This document shows, in pieces, positions 9,418 to 19,037 of a DNA stretch of 64,000 bases. The notes below the pieces were generated by a model that worked only from the letters and a program-made list of their open reading frames with translations, was not told the origin of the DNA and searched no databases. How positions within the stretch are numbered: position 1 is the stretch's first letter; each line of letters opens with the position of its first letter. This stretch comes from Planococcus sp. SK3692 (GTDB taxonomy: Bacteria; Bacillota; Bacilli; Bacillales_A; Planococcaceae). The stretch lies in assembly GCF_028890485.2 (NCBI RefSeq), contig NZ_JARCHV010000002.1:434001-498000 (forward strand), written 5' to 3'. The position numbers and the translations under genes are program-made.

Positions 9418-9453
9418 AAGCCTGAACGGAGATTCCCGTTCAGGCTTTTTTTA
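9418..9453 (+). terminator. Bidirectional terminator between trhO and the converging microprotein gene
   Basis: AAAGCCTGAACGG and CCGTTCAGGCTTT form a long perfect stem, with A and T runs on both sides so that it can stop transcription from either direction. Confidence 0.92.
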
Positions 9454-9457
9454 TGGA

Positions 9458-9586
9458 TCAATTTTCGAGTTCTTCAGCACAATCGTGGCAAATCAATTCG
9501 CCATCGATATAGACGCCGTCCAAAAATCCGTCGCGGCAATAGACATCTTTACCGCAATTGCTGCAAGGGCCAATGAGTTCACGCAT
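9458..9586 (-). CDS. 42-residue zinc-ribbon microprotein
   Basis: A reading frame too short for ordinary gene calls encodes a 42-residue acidic protein starting MRELIGPCSNCGKDVYC and ending in an ICHDCAEELEN tail. The CxxC...CxxC spacing (PCSNCG and CHDC) looks like a single treble-clef or zinc-ribbon knuckle. Its ATG lies inside the last codons of the MerR gene: the two overlap by eight bases (ATGCGTGA), which implies translational coupling. It ends two bases before the shared terminator. I do not recognise the family; a metal- or redox-sensing accessory to the regulator is conceivable. Confidence 0.65.
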   Translation of the reverse strand: MRELIGPCSNCGKDVYCRDGFLDGVYIDGELICHDCAEELEN

Positions 9587-10373
9587 GCTGTAAGGCATTC
9601 GCGTGCACGTGCATCGCGTCTTTCAGATAGTCGGATAAACCGTCGCCGTGCTGGTCGATGGTCCGTGAAAAGCGGCTATCGTTTGCATAAAGATTGGCCA
9701 AATTGCGGAACATATTCGGCGTGCATTCATAGAAGCGGTCAAGCAGATGGTAATATGCGGCCATTTCCTTCTGCACTTCAGCCGCGTCAGCCGGCAATTG
9801 CATAAGGCTTGCGACGGTGCTGTAGATGCGGTTCGCTTCCCGGTCGATTTCTTCCAGGTTCTCGGCTTCTTTCTGCGGCTTTGCGGATTCCGGCTCTGAA
9901 GTTTCCAGCACAGAAGTCTCTTCCTTGATATTTTCAAGATCGTCTTTGACGGAAACTTCAATTTCGGGCTTCTGGTATAAGTCAATGCGATCCGGTGTAT
10001 GGCGGATGGAGAATGCGGAAAATCGCTGTTCGTTGCTTAAGGGTTCACCGGATGAAAACTCATTTTGTGCTGTACGTGCGTTGTCAATCAACTGTTCAAT
10101 GCGGAATTTTTTCTGTTCAAGCAACTCGATATGGCGTGCCATAGCATATTCTGCATCGTAACCATTTTTTATGATTTCCTGGATCTTCTTCAATGAAAAT
10201 CCGAGTTCTTTAAGGAATAGGATGTGCTGCAGCAACTTCAAGTCGTCGTCGCTGTAATAGCGGTATCGGTTCGATCCTTTATTGCTCGGTTTCATTAAAT
10301 CGATGCTGTCGTAATGGTGCAGCGTCCGTACGCTGACGCCTGCGATTTTTGCCACTTCTTGTACTTTGTACAT
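9579..10373 (-). CDS. MerR family regulator with TipAS-like effector domain
   Basis: 264 residues. The N-terminal MerR winged helix (about 1-70: VQEVAKIAGVSVRTLHHYD) is followed by a coiled-coil dimerisation helix, an acidic linker rich in Glu, Pro and Ser (about 145-185), and a C-terminal all-helical domain like TipAS, which in TipAL/Mta binds drugs or other ligands. ATG 10373 is chosen because AGAGGTGAT precedes it by the right distance; the in-frame GTG at 10382 is part of that ribosome site. It probably represses or activates its own promoter and stands divergent from the aldehyde dehydrogenase operon. Confidence 0.87.
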   Translation of the reverse strand: MYKVQEVAKIAGVSVRTLHHYDSIDLMKPSNKGSNRYRYYSDDDLKLLQHILFLKELGFSLKKIQEIIKNGYDAEYAMARHIELLEQKKFRIEQLIDNARTAQNEFSSGEPLSNEQRFSAFSIRHTPDRIDLYQKPEIEVSVKDDLENIKEETSVLETSEPESAKPQKEAENLEEIDREANRIYSTVASLMQLPADAAEVQKEMAAYYHLLDRFYECTPNMFRNLANLYANDSRFSRTIDQHGDGLSDYLKDAMHVHANALQHA

Positions 10374-10393
10374 TTCAATCACCTCTACTCTTG

Positions 10394-10422
10394 ATTAGAC
10401 TATGACGAATGGTCAGTGTCAA
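10394..10422 (-). promoter_or_regulatory. Promoter of the MerR gene with a dyad operator in the spacer
   Basis: Read on the minus strand, -35 TTGACA (10417-10422) and -10 TCTAAT (10394-10399) are 17 bp apart. The spacer region holds an imperfect dyad GACACTGAC/GTCATAGTC (10398-10420), the usual place for a MerR-type operator, so autoregulation is likely. Confidence 0.65.
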
Positions 10423-10539
10423 CCGTTTCCGGGGAATTTTATTGCAAATGCGCCGGAATATGACCGACTTTGCAAAGTTATGGAAGGAAGTTAGGAAAGC
10501 TTGTAGGAGTTTTCTGTTTTGTAGGGAATAGAGTAAATA

Positions 10540-10555
10540 GTGGAAGCGTTTACAT
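10540..10555 (+). promoter_or_regulatory. CcpA (Cre) site ahead of the lysine-degradation operon
   Basis: GTGGAAGCGTTTACAT matches the Cre consensus WTGNAANCGNWWNCAW at all positions except the first. It lies 24 bp before the aldehyde dehydrogenase start codon, where bound CcpA would block transcription. Confidence 0.7.
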
Positions 10556-10578
10556 TTATTGCGGAAAGGGGTAATTCG

Positions 10579-12060
10579 ATGAAACTGACGAATTTTGTAA
10601 ATGGGGAGTTCCAGCAGGAGGCAGGTGCTGATTTTGTGCCTGTCGTCAACCCGGCAACAGGCGAAGAGTTGGCAGCGGTACAGCGGTCAACTGCCGAAGA
10701 CGTAGAGCAAGCGGTAAAAGCAGCCAAAGTAGCCCAGAAAAAATGGGCACTTGTCCCGGCACCGAAACGCGCGGATTATCTATATGAAATCGGGCGTTTG
10801 ATGAAAGAAAGAAAAGAGCAGCTCGCGTCGGTGCTGACAAAAGAAATGGGGAAAGTGATTGAAGAAGGCCGTGGCGAAGTTCAGGAAGGCATCGATATGG
10901 CATTCTACATGGCAGGTGAAGGCAGAAGGTTATTTGGCGAGACGACGCCTTCGGAACTGGCGGATAAATTCGCGATGAGTGTCCGTGCGCCGATCGGTGT
11001 TGTCGGGCTCATCACTCCGTGGAATTTTCCGGTGGCAATCGCCACATGGAAATCTTTCCCGGCGATCGTGGCGGGCAATACATTCATCTGGAAACCGGCG
11101 ACTGAAACGCCGATGATGGCTTATGAAATGGCCAAGATCTTCAAGGAAGCGGGGTTGCCGGATGGTGTCGCGAATATCGTTTTCGGTTCCGGTTCAGAAG
11201 TCGGGACGGCGATGATCGAGCACCGTGATGTCCGGGTCATTTCGTTTACGGGCTCGACGGATACAGGACGTAAAGTGGCGGAACTCGGCGGGCGCCATTT
11301 GAAGAAAGTATCGCTTGAGATGGGCGGAAAAAACGCGGTCATCGTCATGGACGATGCGGATTTGGACCTCGCAGTCGACGGCATTCTTTGGAGCGCATTC
11401 GGCACAGCTGGACAGCGCTGCACCGCTTGCAGCCGTGTCATTGTCCATCGGGATGTCAAAGAACAGCTGCAGCAGCGCTTGCTCGAAAAGATGGACAAAT
11501 TGACAATTGGGGACGGTATGGATGAATCCGTTAAAATCGGACCGGTTATCAATAAGAAAGCACTGGAAAAAATCCATTCCTATATTGAAATCGGAAAAAA
11601 AGAAGGCGCAGAACTCGTCAGGGGAGGCGAAATTTTAACGGGCGGCCATTACGGTCAAGGCAACTATTACGCACCGACATTGTTTGCGGGCGTCACCCCG
11701 GAAATGCGCATCGCTCAGGAAGAAATTTTTGGGCCGGTCATTTCCTTGATTGAAGTTGCAAATTTCGAAGAAGCGATTGAAGTGAACAACGGTGTTATTT
11801 ACGGCTTGTCGAGCTCAATTTTCACCGCGGATGTCAACCGGGCATTCAAAGCGCAGCGCGATCTTGATACCGGAATCGTCTACATCAATGCCGGAACGAC
11901 AGGGGCTGAAATCCATTTGCCGTTCGGCGGCACGAAAGGCACTGGTAATGGCCACCGCGATTCAGGCGTTGCGGCGCTCGACGTCTTTACCGAATGGAAA
12001 AGCGTCTATGTGGATTTCAGCGGCAAATTGCAACGGGCACAGATCGACAACGAAGCATAA
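10579..12060 (+). CDS. NAD(P)-dependent aldehyde dehydrogenase (possible 2-aminoadipate semialdehyde type)
   Basis: 493 residues of the ALDH superfamily. Visible are the cofactor-binding segment [11 protein letters not shown], the general base Glu in LEMGGKNA, and the catalytic cysteine in GQRCTA (Cys281). It oxidises an aldehyde to an acid. Placed upstream of a lysine 6-dehydrogenase-like gene, its likely substrate is 2-aminoadipate 6-semialdehyde (in equilibrium with piperideine-6-carboxylate), but it also resembles ketoglutarate semialdehyde dehydrogenases. The start is ATG 10579 (GGAAAGGGG upstream); a GTG at 10540 falls inside the Cre box and is not the start. Confidence 0.85.
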   Translation: MKLTNFVNGEFQQEAGADFVPVVNPATGEELAAVQRSTAEDVEQAVKAAKVAQKKWALVPAPKRADYLYEIGRLMKERKEQLASVLTKEMGKVIEEGRGEVQEGIDMAFYMAGEGRRLFGETTPSELADKFAMSVRAPIGVVGLITPWNFPVAIATWKSFPAIVAGNTFIWKPATETPMMAYEMAKIFKEAGLPDGVANIVFGSGSEVGTAMIEHRDVRVISFTGSTDTGRKVAELGGRHLKKVSLEMGGKNAVIVMDDADLDLAVDGILWSAFGTAGQRCTACSRVIVHRDVKEQLQQRLLEKMDKLTIGDGMDESVKIGPVINKKALEKIHSYIEIGKKEGAELVRGGEILTGGHYGQGNYYAPTLFAGVTPEMRIAQEEIFGPVISLIEVANFEEAIEVNNGVIYGLSSSIFTADVNRAFKAQRDLDTGIVYINAGTTGAEIHLPFGGTKGTGNGHRDSGVAALDVFTEWKSVYVDFSGKLQRAQIDNEA

Positions 12061-12074
12061 AGGGGGCGGCGGAG

Positions 12075-13241
12075 ATGAAATTTGCGGTACTCGGAGCTGG
12101 ATTGATGGGAAAACAAGCAGCGCGTGATTTACTTCGCAACGAGCAGGTGGAGAAGGTGATTCTGGCGGACCGGACAACGGAAAAAGCAGATGCGTTCCGA
12201 CTGCAATTGGACGATCCCCGGCTTGAAATCGCCACGATGGATGCAAGCCGTGATGATGAACTAAAGCAAGTCATCTCACAGGCAGATGTCGTGATCAATG
12301 CGCTGTTCTATACCTTCAATGAGAAAGTAGCAGAAATCGCGATTGAATGCGGGGTACATTCTGTCGACCTCGGCGGGCATATCGGGGGTGCGACGGATAA
12401 GGTGCTCGCCATGCATGAGCAAGCGTTGAGCCAAGGGGTGACCGTCATTCCCGATCTCGGTGTTGCGCCAGGGATGATCAATATTTTAACCGGCTATGGA
12501 GCGAGCCAATTGGACGAGGTCGAATCGATTCGTATTTATGTCGGGGGCATACCGCTCCATCCGGAACCGCCGCTCGAATACAAACATGTTTTCTCGCTCG
12601 AAGGCGTTTTCGACCATTACACCGATCCGTCGCACGTCATCCGTGGTGGTGAACTGGAAGAAGTCGAATCGCTATCGGAAATCGAGCCGATCGTGTTCGA
12701 AGGATTCAATGAGTTGGAAGCATTCCATACTTCAGGCGGCACATCGACCTTGACGAAGACGTATTGCGATGTGGATTCACTGGAATACAAAACGATCCGC
12801 TACCGAGGGCATGCCGAAAAGTTCCGTTTGCTCGTCGAACTGGGCTTGACGGATCGTGAAGGAAAAGTGACTGCAGGCGGCCATGAAGTGTCACTTCGCG
12901 AAGTATTGCTGAAAGTGCTCGAGCCGATTACAGAACTCGGCGACGAGAAAGATGCCGTGCTTTTGCGCGTCACGGTTTCCGGCGTGAAAGACCAAGAGGA
13001 ATGCACATACCGATATGAAATGGTAACCATTCGCGATGAATCAACTGGTGTCACTGCGATGGCGCAGGCCACGGCCTACAGCATTTCTGTTGTGGCACAG
13101 ATGATTGCCGATGGGCGCATTCAAAAACGCGGTGTCTATCCACCGGAGCAAGTGGTGCCGGGTGCTGAATACATCGCGGAAATGAAACGGCGCGGCGTAA
13201 ACATTGAAGAAACGGTACAACGGGCAACGCATCATAATTAA
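12075..13241 (+). CDS. Lysine 6-dehydrogenase-like protein (saccharopine dehydrogenase family)
   Basis: 388 residues. The N-terminal Rossmann motif [13 protein letters not shown] is followed by [21 protein letters not shown] and [20 protein letters not shown]. These blocks match, from memory, the lysine 6-dehydrogenase of Geobacillus, which deaminates the epsilon-amino group of lysine with NAD to give 2-aminoadipate semialdehyde. The start ATG 12075 has AGGGGG eight bases upstream and lies 14 bp after the aldehyde dehydrogenase stop. A different saccharopine-dehydrogenase-like specificity is possible. Confidence 0.8.
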   Translation: MKFAVLGAGLMGKQAARDLLRNEQVEKVILADRTTEKADAFRLQLDDPRLEIATMDASRDDELKQVISQADVVINALFYTFNEKVAEIAIECGVHSVDLGGHIGGATDKVLAMHEQALSQGVTVIPDLGVAPGMINILTGYGASQLDEVESIRIYVGGIPLHPEPPLEYKHVFSLEGVFDHYTDPSHVIRGGELEEVESLSEIEPIVFEGFNELEAFHTSGGTSTLTKTYCDVDSLEYKTIRYRGHAEKFRLLVELGLTDREGKVTAGGHEVSLREVLLKVLEPITELGDEKDAVLLRVTVSGVKDQEECTYRYEMVTIRDESTGVTAMAQATAYSISVVAQMIADGRIQKRGVYPPEQVVPGAEYIAEMKRRGVNIEETVQRATHHN

Positions 13242-13257
13242 CAAGGAGGAAAACGGC

Positions 13258-14448
13258 ATGGATTTTGAATACAGCGAAGAGCAAGAGATGCTGCGCAAAA
13301 CCGTCCGGAAGTTTGTCGATGATGAAATAATGCCGCATATAAAAGACTGGGATACCGAGGGACATTTTCCTGAATCGATTTGGCAGCGCTTGGCCGACCT
13401 TGGGCTTATGGGCGTATGCATACCAGAAGCATACGGCGGAAGCGGCATGGATTATAATTCACTGGCCATCGTCTGTGAAGAACTGGAGCGCGGCGATACC
13501 ACGTTCCGCACGGCTGTTTCAGTCCATACCGGCTTGAATTCACTATCGCTTCTGCAATGGGGCACTGAAGAACAAAAGCAACAATTTTTAGTTCCTCAAG
13601 CGAAAGGCGAAAAAATCGGTGCGTTTGGTTTGACCGAACCAGGAGCCGGCTCGGACGTGGCGGCGCTTTCGACGACAGCTAAACGCGACGGGGATGACTA
13701 CGTGCTAAATGGCCAGAAAACATGGATTTCTCTATGCGACCAGGCGGACCATTTCCTCGTTTTCGCCTATCTCGATAAACAGCAATCACATAAAGGAATC
13801 AGCGCTTTTATCGTAGAACGTGACCGCGAAGGCTTTTCGTCCAAAGCGATCAAAGGAAAATACGGCATACGGGCCGGCAATACAGGCGAATTGTTCATGG
13901 AAGATCTGCGTATTCCAGCGAGCAACCGGCTCGGAGAAGAAGGCGAAGGATTCAAGATTGCGATGGCCTCGCTCGACAACGGACGTTTTACAGTCGCTGC
14001 CGGCGCATGCGGCTTGATGATGGCTTGCTTGGAAGCGAGCCTGAATTATTGCAAGGCGCGCACGACTTTCGGCAAGCCGATCGGTGAACATCAGCTGGTG
14101 CAGCAAATGCTCGCCAATATGGAAGCTGGATATCAAATGAGCCGTTTGCTTGTCTACCGGGCGGGTGAAATGAAAAACAGCGGCAAGCGCAATACGCGGG
14201 AAACTTCGCTCGCCAAATGGCAGGCATGCAATTTCGCCAATAAAGCGGCGGACGACGCGGTGCAAATCCACGGCGCATACGGCTATTCTGACGATTATCC
14301 GGTTGCCCGCTATTTGCGTAATTCCAAAGCACCGGTCATTTATGAAGGTACACGAGAAATCCATACGATTATGCAGGCAGATTATGTGCTCGGAAAGCGG
14401 CAAGATAAAGAATTGAATCGCATGCTGCCTGCCTGGCCATTCGAGTAA
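13258..14448 (+). CDS. Acyl-CoA dehydrogenase (FAD-dependent)
   Basis: 396 residues with the acyl-CoA dehydrogenase layout: N-terminal helical domain, the central FAD-contact block FGLTEPGAGSDVAAL, the tryptophan-serine segment KTWISLCDQADHF, and the C-terminal catalytic glutamate in YEGTREIH (Glu363). It removes two hydrogens from an acyl-CoA. As third gene of the operon it could be the glutaryl-CoA step of lysine breakdown, but its substrate is not determinable by eye and a short-chain acyl-CoA is an alternative. The start has a strong AAGGAGG site 17 bp after the previous stop. Confidence 0.87.
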   Translation: MDFEYSEEQEMLRKTVRKFVDDEIMPHIKDWDTEGHFPESIWQRLADLGLMGVCIPEAYGGSGMDYNSLAIVCEELERGDTTFRTAVSVHTGLNSLSLLQWGTEEQKQQFLVPQAKGEKIGAFGLTEPGAGSDVAALSTTAKRDGDDYVLNGQKTWISLCDQADHFLVFAYLDKQQSHKGISAFIVERDREGFSSKAIKGKYGIRAGNTGELFMEDLRIPASNRLGEEGEGFKIAMASLDNGRFTVAAGACGLMMACLEASLNYCKARTTFGKPIGEHQLVQQMLANMEAGYQMSRLLVYRAGEMKNSGKRNTRETSLAKWQACNFANKAADDAVQIHGAYGYSDDYPVARYLRNSKAPVIYEGTREIHTIMQADYVLGKRQDKELNRMLPAWPFE

Positions 14449-14478
14449 CGCCGGAAATCCACTTTTTTTAGCGCAACT

Positions 14479-14506
14479 AAAAAAGAACGGGCATAGCGCC
14501 CGCTCC
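14479..14506 (-). terminator. Terminator for the lipid kinase gene
   Basis: On the minus strand GAGCGGGC pairs with GCCCGTTC, followed by six T residues. It lies beyond the facing terminator of the plus-strand operon. Confidence 0.75.
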
Positions 14507-14511
14507 TTCGA

Positions 14512-14538
14512 CTGCCGGCCAACATCCGGCAGTTTTTT
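14512..14538 (+). terminator. Terminator of the lysine-degradation operon
   Basis: CTGCCGG pairs perfectly with CCGGCAG, followed by six T residues. Its 3' end overlaps the stop codon of the converging lipid kinase gene. Confidence 0.88.
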
Positions 14539-15448
14539 ATGTGAAAATATCTTCTTCGTTCGGCACAAGCAAATTGAGTTTTCCTGGGTGGACCCGGATC
14601 GAGGCTGGCGTCTTCATATAGATTTCGCCGTCCGTGTCGATATCCATCGGAGCGTCTGTTCGAATGTCGATTTCTCGCCCCTGTAGATGGATGATGTGCT
14701 CGAGATCTTCTGCAGTAAGATCCGGTTTGGACAATGAAAACCATTCGCGTATGGCGGCGAACGACGAACTTTGGATAATGAAAACGTCCAAGAGCCCATC
14801 GGCTGGGTCGATGCTTTGCATCGGGAATAAGTGAGTACCGATGGATTTGCCGTTCATCGCCAAAACCAAAACGGCTTCTTCTTCGTATGCTCGCCCATCA
14901 ATCGTCAGCGATACATGAAACGGTTCTGCTTGCCTCATCGTCTGCATCGCGCTCATGAAATAGCTGAGCTTGCCATAGCGTTCCTTCAGGTCGGGATCGA
15001 TATTGAAGGACGCGTCTGTGATTAAGCCAATGCCGGCAAAGTTCAGGAACGTCCCTTCATTGATGGTCGCTGAGTCGACTTGCTGTACTCTGCCTTGGCT
15101 TAAGCTTCTTGCTGCCTCGTCCAGGTACAAAGGGATATTCATCGTGCGCGCAAAATCGTTGCACGTCCCGCTCGGCAAAATTCCGAGTGGCGGCGGATTG
15201 TCGATTGAGCTGAGTGCGTGAGCAGCCAAATGGACTGTGCCGTCGCCGCCTGCAACAAATATTGCGTCGGCGCGTTCTGCGGCAGAGCGACAGACCGATT
15301 CCAGTTCTTCCGGGGAATCGGTCTTGATCAGTTCCAGTGTCTTTGAAGCTGCGGCGAGTTGCGGTACGGCCAAGCCCATAACCGCATCAAGCGTGGACGC
15401 ACCTGCCTCTGCATTATACAATAATACGGAATGCGTGAATCCGGCCAT
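14537..15448 (-). CDS. Diacylglycerol kinase family lipid kinase (YegS/BmrU type)
   Basis: 303 residues. The nucleotide-binding motif VAGGDGTVHLAAHAL and the following LPSGTCNDFARTMNIP block are the hallmarks of the DAGK catalytic domain; the C-terminal half forms the beta-sandwich typical of YegS-like kinases. It would phosphorylate diacylglycerol or a related lipid with ATP at the membrane. ATG 15448 is chosen (GGAGG eight bases upstream) over the ATG 15 bases earlier, which overlaps that ribosome site. Confidence 0.88.
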   Translation of the reverse strand: MAGFTHSVLLYNAEAGASTLDAVMGLAVPQLAAASKTLELIKTDSPEELESVCRSAAERADAIFVAGGDGTVHLAAHALSSIDNPPPLGILPSGTCNDFARTMNIPLYLDEAARSLSQGRVQQVDSATINEGTFLNFAGIGLITDASFNIDPDLKERYGKLSYFMSAMQTMRQAEPFHVSLTIDGRAYEEEAVLVLAMNGKSIGTHLFPMQSIDPADGLLDVFIIQSSSFAAIREWFSLSKPDLTAEDLEHIIHLQGREIDIRTDAPMDIDTDGEIYMKTPASIRVHPGKLNLLVPNEEDIFT

Positions 15449-15542
15449 GCGTAAGTCCTCCATTCTTCATCATTACTCAACCATTCCACTAATGAAGGGG
15501 CAGTAAACGCATCCGCCAAATTCCGTAAAAAGGAGTGCTCAC

Positions 15543-16721
15543 ATGACGAAAAAAGTATATTACGACGATCCGTATGTAAAGGAATTAAAAGTGCAAGTGG
15601 CCGAATCAGCAAATGATGAAAGAGGGCAGTATGCAGTTCTTGACCAGACCTGCTTTTATCCGGAAGGGGGCGGGCAGCCAGCAGATTATGGAATGATCGG
15701 AGCGGCTGCAGTGCAAGATGTCCAAAATTTTGACGGGGAAATCCGCCATTACCTGGACCGCAAGCTAAAGCATGGCGAATACAAGGCAGTGCTCGATTGG
15801 CACAGAAGATGGGACCATATGCAGCAGCATGCCGGGCAGCATCTTTTGAGCGCGTTGTTAGAAGATCGCCACGGCTTCAAGACTACCAGTTTCCATCTCG
15901 GCCAAGAGCGGGTGTCGATCGATTTGCACCAAGCATCCATCAGCCGGGAAACCTTGCGGCAAGTGGAACTAGAAGCCAATCGTATCATTAGCCGGCATTT
16001 GCCAATCCGTACGCAGTTTGTAAATGAACAACAGCTTGAGACATTGCATCTCCGCAAGCCGCCCGCTGTCACGGGCGACATCCGCCTGGTGGAAATGGAA
16101 GGCATCGATTTAAATGCCTGCGGCGGCACGCATCCGGACAATACAGCGGGAATCGGGCTGTTGAAAATTATCGGCACGGAAAAAGCGAAAGGCGGCACAC
16201 GGCTTTATTTTCTTTGCGGAGAGCGAGCGCTCGAACATTTTGGCAAGTTGAGCGACACGAGCGATGTATTGGTCGGAAAGTTGAATGCCCCGCTTGCAGA
16301 GCTGGTGCAGGCTGCGGATGTGCTATTGTCAGAGAAAATGGCGGCTGATAAGGAAATCACGGAGCTAAAAAAACATGTGCTGTTGGCAGAGGCGAAAGCG
16401 TTAGCGCCGGAAGAAGGCGTCTTGGTCCGGAATTTCAGCGACCGGCCGGTCAAAGAACTGCAGCAGTTAGCGCGCCTGGCCACTGAACACTACCCGTCTG
16501 TCTGCTTGTTGTTTGCTTCCCAGGCACAAGGCAGCATTCGGTTGGTGTGCGCTAAGGGCAATGAATCTTCCGCCGACATGAGAGAGAGCTTGAAACGCTT
16601 GCTCCAAGAAACGGACGGCAAGGGAGGCGGAACCGCTGCACTTGCGCAAGGCGGCGGCAATACACAAGAGCCGTTCGAACGCTTCCAGGAAATTTTCACC
16701 GAAATTCATGCGAATGGCTGA
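15543..16721 (+). CDS. Alanyl-tRNA editing protein AlaX-L type
   Basis: 392 residues related to the editing half of alanyl-tRNA synthetase. Zinc ligands are visible as HAGQH (His96, His100) and CGGTH (Cys193, His197), followed by a coiled-coil and a C-terminal DHHA1-like domain with glycine-rich GKGGGTAALAQGGG. These proteins remove serine or glycine wrongly attached to tRNA-Ala. The aminoacylation core is absent, so it is a free-standing editor and not a truncated synthetase. AAAGGAG precedes the ATG. Confidence 0.9.
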   Translation: MTKKVYYDDPYVKELKVQVAESANDERGQYAVLDQTCFYPEGGGQPADYGMIGAAAVQDVQNFDGEIRHYLDRKLKHGEYKAVLDWHRRWDHMQQHAGQHLLSALLEDRHGFKTTSFHLGQERVSIDLHQASISRETLRQVELEANRIISRHLPIRTQFVNEQQLETLHLRKPPAVTGDIRLVEMEGIDLNACGGTHPDNTAGIGLLKIIGTEKAKGGTRLYFLCGERALEHFGKLSDTSDVLVGKLNAPLAELVQAADVLLSEKMAADKEITELKKHVLLAEAKALAPEEGVLVRNFSDRPVKELQQLARLATEHYPSVCLLFASQAQGSIRLVCAKGNESSADMRESLKRLLQETDGKGGGTAALAQGGGNTQEPFERFQEIFTEIHANG

Positions 16722-16792
16722 ACACGTGCTGTAACTTTTTGGAGACGTAAAAGGTCTAATGGGTAAATGGCGCGGGAAAGGTCGTGGTGATC

Positions 16793-18931
16793 ATGAAATG
16801 GAGTAGAGCCTGGTGGATAGCGGCGATTCTCTTGGTGTTTTCAGGTATAGCTTTTATTGTGCTGACGGAAAATATAGCCATCAGCGGGTCCTCCACAGCT
16901 CTCTCGGAATCTGGCTGGCGGGCGAATTTCTCAGCGCCGCTCGATGCGGATGCGGTTGAAAAAGGCGCCATATACTTGACGGATGCAGATGGCCAAAAGC
17001 TTGACCTCGGTATGCGCTTGGCGAATGGCGGGCGGACGCTGGAAGTTCCGGACATCGCTAGCGGAGACTATACGCTTCATGTCACCAAAGCCGCCTTATC
17101 AAGCAGTTTTTTGAAAACCCTGTCGACAAACCAACTCGAGTTCACGATACAAGATGAAGTCCAGAGCCTAGCCGGAGAAGAGGAGTTGCGTACTTATTTT
17201 ACGCGATTGCTAAAGCTACAAAAAGATAATCCGTTTTACCGCGGTTTCGGTGAAGGGGTAGAGGAAGCAGAAGACAGTGCATCAGGTGAAGCCGGCGGAA
17301 TGGGAGGCGGCGAGCATTCGACCACGAATAATCAGGTGGAAGGCATCGATGAAGGGGATATTGTACAGACAGATGGCGATTATTTATATTCTGTCAGCGA
17401 GTCGCGCGTGGCGATTTCCGATATCCGGAACCCGGAAAATATGAAACTTGCAGCCGTCTTGGAGTTTGACGGGGAAACGTATCCAGAGAAATTATTTTTA
17501 TCGGACGTTACGCTGACTGTCATATCAAGCCGCTTTTCGCTTATGGAAACCGAATCGGATATGGAAATGGAGAGTTTCATGCCTTATTCCGGCATTACCG
17601 TGATTTCCCTCTACGATGTCTCGACACCCGAAAATCCTAAGCTAATCCGTGAATTTGGCAATGAAGGCTCATTTAACAATGCGCGGCTGTCAAACGGCAT
17701 CCTGCATTATGTCAGCAACGTGTTTCCGAATTACTGGATATTGGAGGAGCAGCCGGATATCGAACTGCGGCCAAGGCTATTCGATTCGGCACAAGGCGGT
17801 GAGCTTGAACCTTTGCCTTATGAAGATCTGACCATTTTGCCAGGAACAATGGAAGGGAGCTATAGCGTCATCACTTCCGTTAATTTGGATGCGCCTGCGT
17901 CAAACGAAATTTCCACCAAAGGCTTTTTGGGCGGCAATGAACAAATGTACATGAACGAACAGCATCTTTATTTGACGGCTTCCGCTTTCGAGACGGCAGA
18001 AGGGGAGTTTGAAGACAATGCGCTTTGGGTGCCGCAACAAGCGGATACGGAAATTTTCAAATTTGTCTTGGACGGAATCTCCGTGGAATTCATCGCTTCG
18101 GTTCGCGTGCAAGGTTCTTTGTTGAATCAGTTTTCGATGGATGAATTCGAAGGCCATTTCCGTTTGGCAACAACAGAAGGAGTCGCTTGGGCGCCGGATT
18201 CCGAACCGAAAAACCATCTGTTCATTTTGAACGAACAATTGGAACAGGTCGGTTCGGTGGAAGGCTTGGTGCCGGGTGAACGCATCTATTCGGTCCGCTT
18301 TATCGGCAGTAAAGCCTATATGGTGACCTTCCGCGAGACCGATCCGCTGTTTGCGATCGATGTCTCAGATCCAGCCGCACCAGAAGTACAGGGTGAGTTG
18401 AAAATTCCTGGATTTTCAAATTACTTACATCCACTTGATGACAAGCATTTGATCGGTTTCGGCTATGATACAAAAATTGAGCCGGTCAAGGGTGGCGGAG
18501 AGCCGCGCATCGTAACCGGCGGCATGAAAATCTCATTATTCGATGTCAGCGATATGGACAATCCTAAAGAAACCGATACGGAAATCATTGGCGGGCCTGG
18601 GACCTATTCTGCTTTGCAATACGACCACAAAGCGCTATTCCGCCATGAACAGCAGAGCTTATTTGGTTTTCCAGTATCGATCTATGAAGGCGATGGCATG
18701 GAGTATATTGAATTTCAGGCAGAAGGGGCTTTAGTTTACTCGATCACGCCTGAAGGAATTGAGCTATCAGCTGATCTGACTCAAGCATCCGACCAGCCTT
18801 ATGAAGACTGGAATACATCGGTCCAGCGGCTAGCTTATGCAAAAGATGCTTTGTATCTAGTGGCGAATGCGCAAGTTCGAAGCTACCGCTTGTCCGATTT
18901 TGAACCACTTGGCACATTGCCGCTGCAATAA
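16793..18931 (+). CDS. Membrane-anchored beta-propeller protein with SbsA-like Ig domain
   Basis: 712 residues. An N-terminal hydrophobic helix (about 8-28) is an export signal or anchor. Residues about 35-110 resemble the SbsA/Big_5 Ig-like domain. The rest carries the COG4880-type secreted beta-propeller signature, including NQVEGIDEGDIVQTDGDYLY (about residues 180-200). The role is unknown; surface location is inferred. ATG 16793 is preferred to the in-frame GTG 16784. A terminator follows. Confidence 0.8.
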   Translation: MKWSRAWWIAAILLVFSGIAFIVLTENIAISGSSTALSESGWRANFSAPLDADAVEKGAIYLTDADGQKLDLGMRLANGGRTLEVPDIASGDYTLHVTKAALSSSFLKTLSTNQLEFTIQDEVQSLAGEEELRTYFTRLLKLQKDNPFYRGFGEGVEEAEDSASGEAGGMGGGEHSTTNNQVEGIDEGDIVQTDGDYLYSVSESRVAISDIRNPENMKLAAVLEFDGETYPEKLFLSDVTLTVISSRFSLMETESDMEMESFMPYSGITVISLYDVSTPENPKLIREFGNEGSFNNARLSNGILHYVSNVFPNYWILEEQPDIELRPRLFDSAQGGELEPLPYEDLTILPGTMEGSYSVITSVNLDAPASNEISTKGFLGGNEQMYMNEQHLYLTASAFETAEGEFEDNALWVPQQADTEIFKFVLDGISVEFIASVRVQGSLLNQFSMDEFEGHFRLATTEGVAWAPDSEPKNHLFILNEQLEQVGSVEGLVPGERIYSVRFIGSKAYMVTFRETDPLFAIDVSDPAAPEVQGELKIPGFSNYLHPLDDKHLIGFGYDTKIEPVKGGGEPRIVTGGMKISLFDVSDMDNPKETDTEIIGGPGTYSALQYDHKALFRHEQQSLFGFPVSIYEGDGMEYIEFQAEGALVYSITPEGIELSADLTQASDQPYEDWNTSVQRLAYAKDALYLVANAQVRSYRLSDFEPLGTLPLQ

Positions 18932-18943
18932 ACACCATGATAG

Positions 18944-18976
18944 GAGCGGATCCCTGTTAATAGAGATCCGCTCTTT
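18944..18976 (+). terminator. Terminator after the beta-propeller gene
   Basis: GAGCGGATC and GATCCGCTC form a perfect 9-bp stem, followed by TTTAT; the T run is short. Confidence 0.75.
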
Positions 18977-19037
18977 ATCGTTTCTGGACTGGGCAGGATG
19001 AAAATACACGTTTGTACTTACAGAAAGAGGGAATAAC

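Noticed and set aside
10540-10578. Extended GTG start for the aldehyde dehydrogenase
   Set aside because: The extension would translate the Cre box; ATG 10579 has a good ribosome site.
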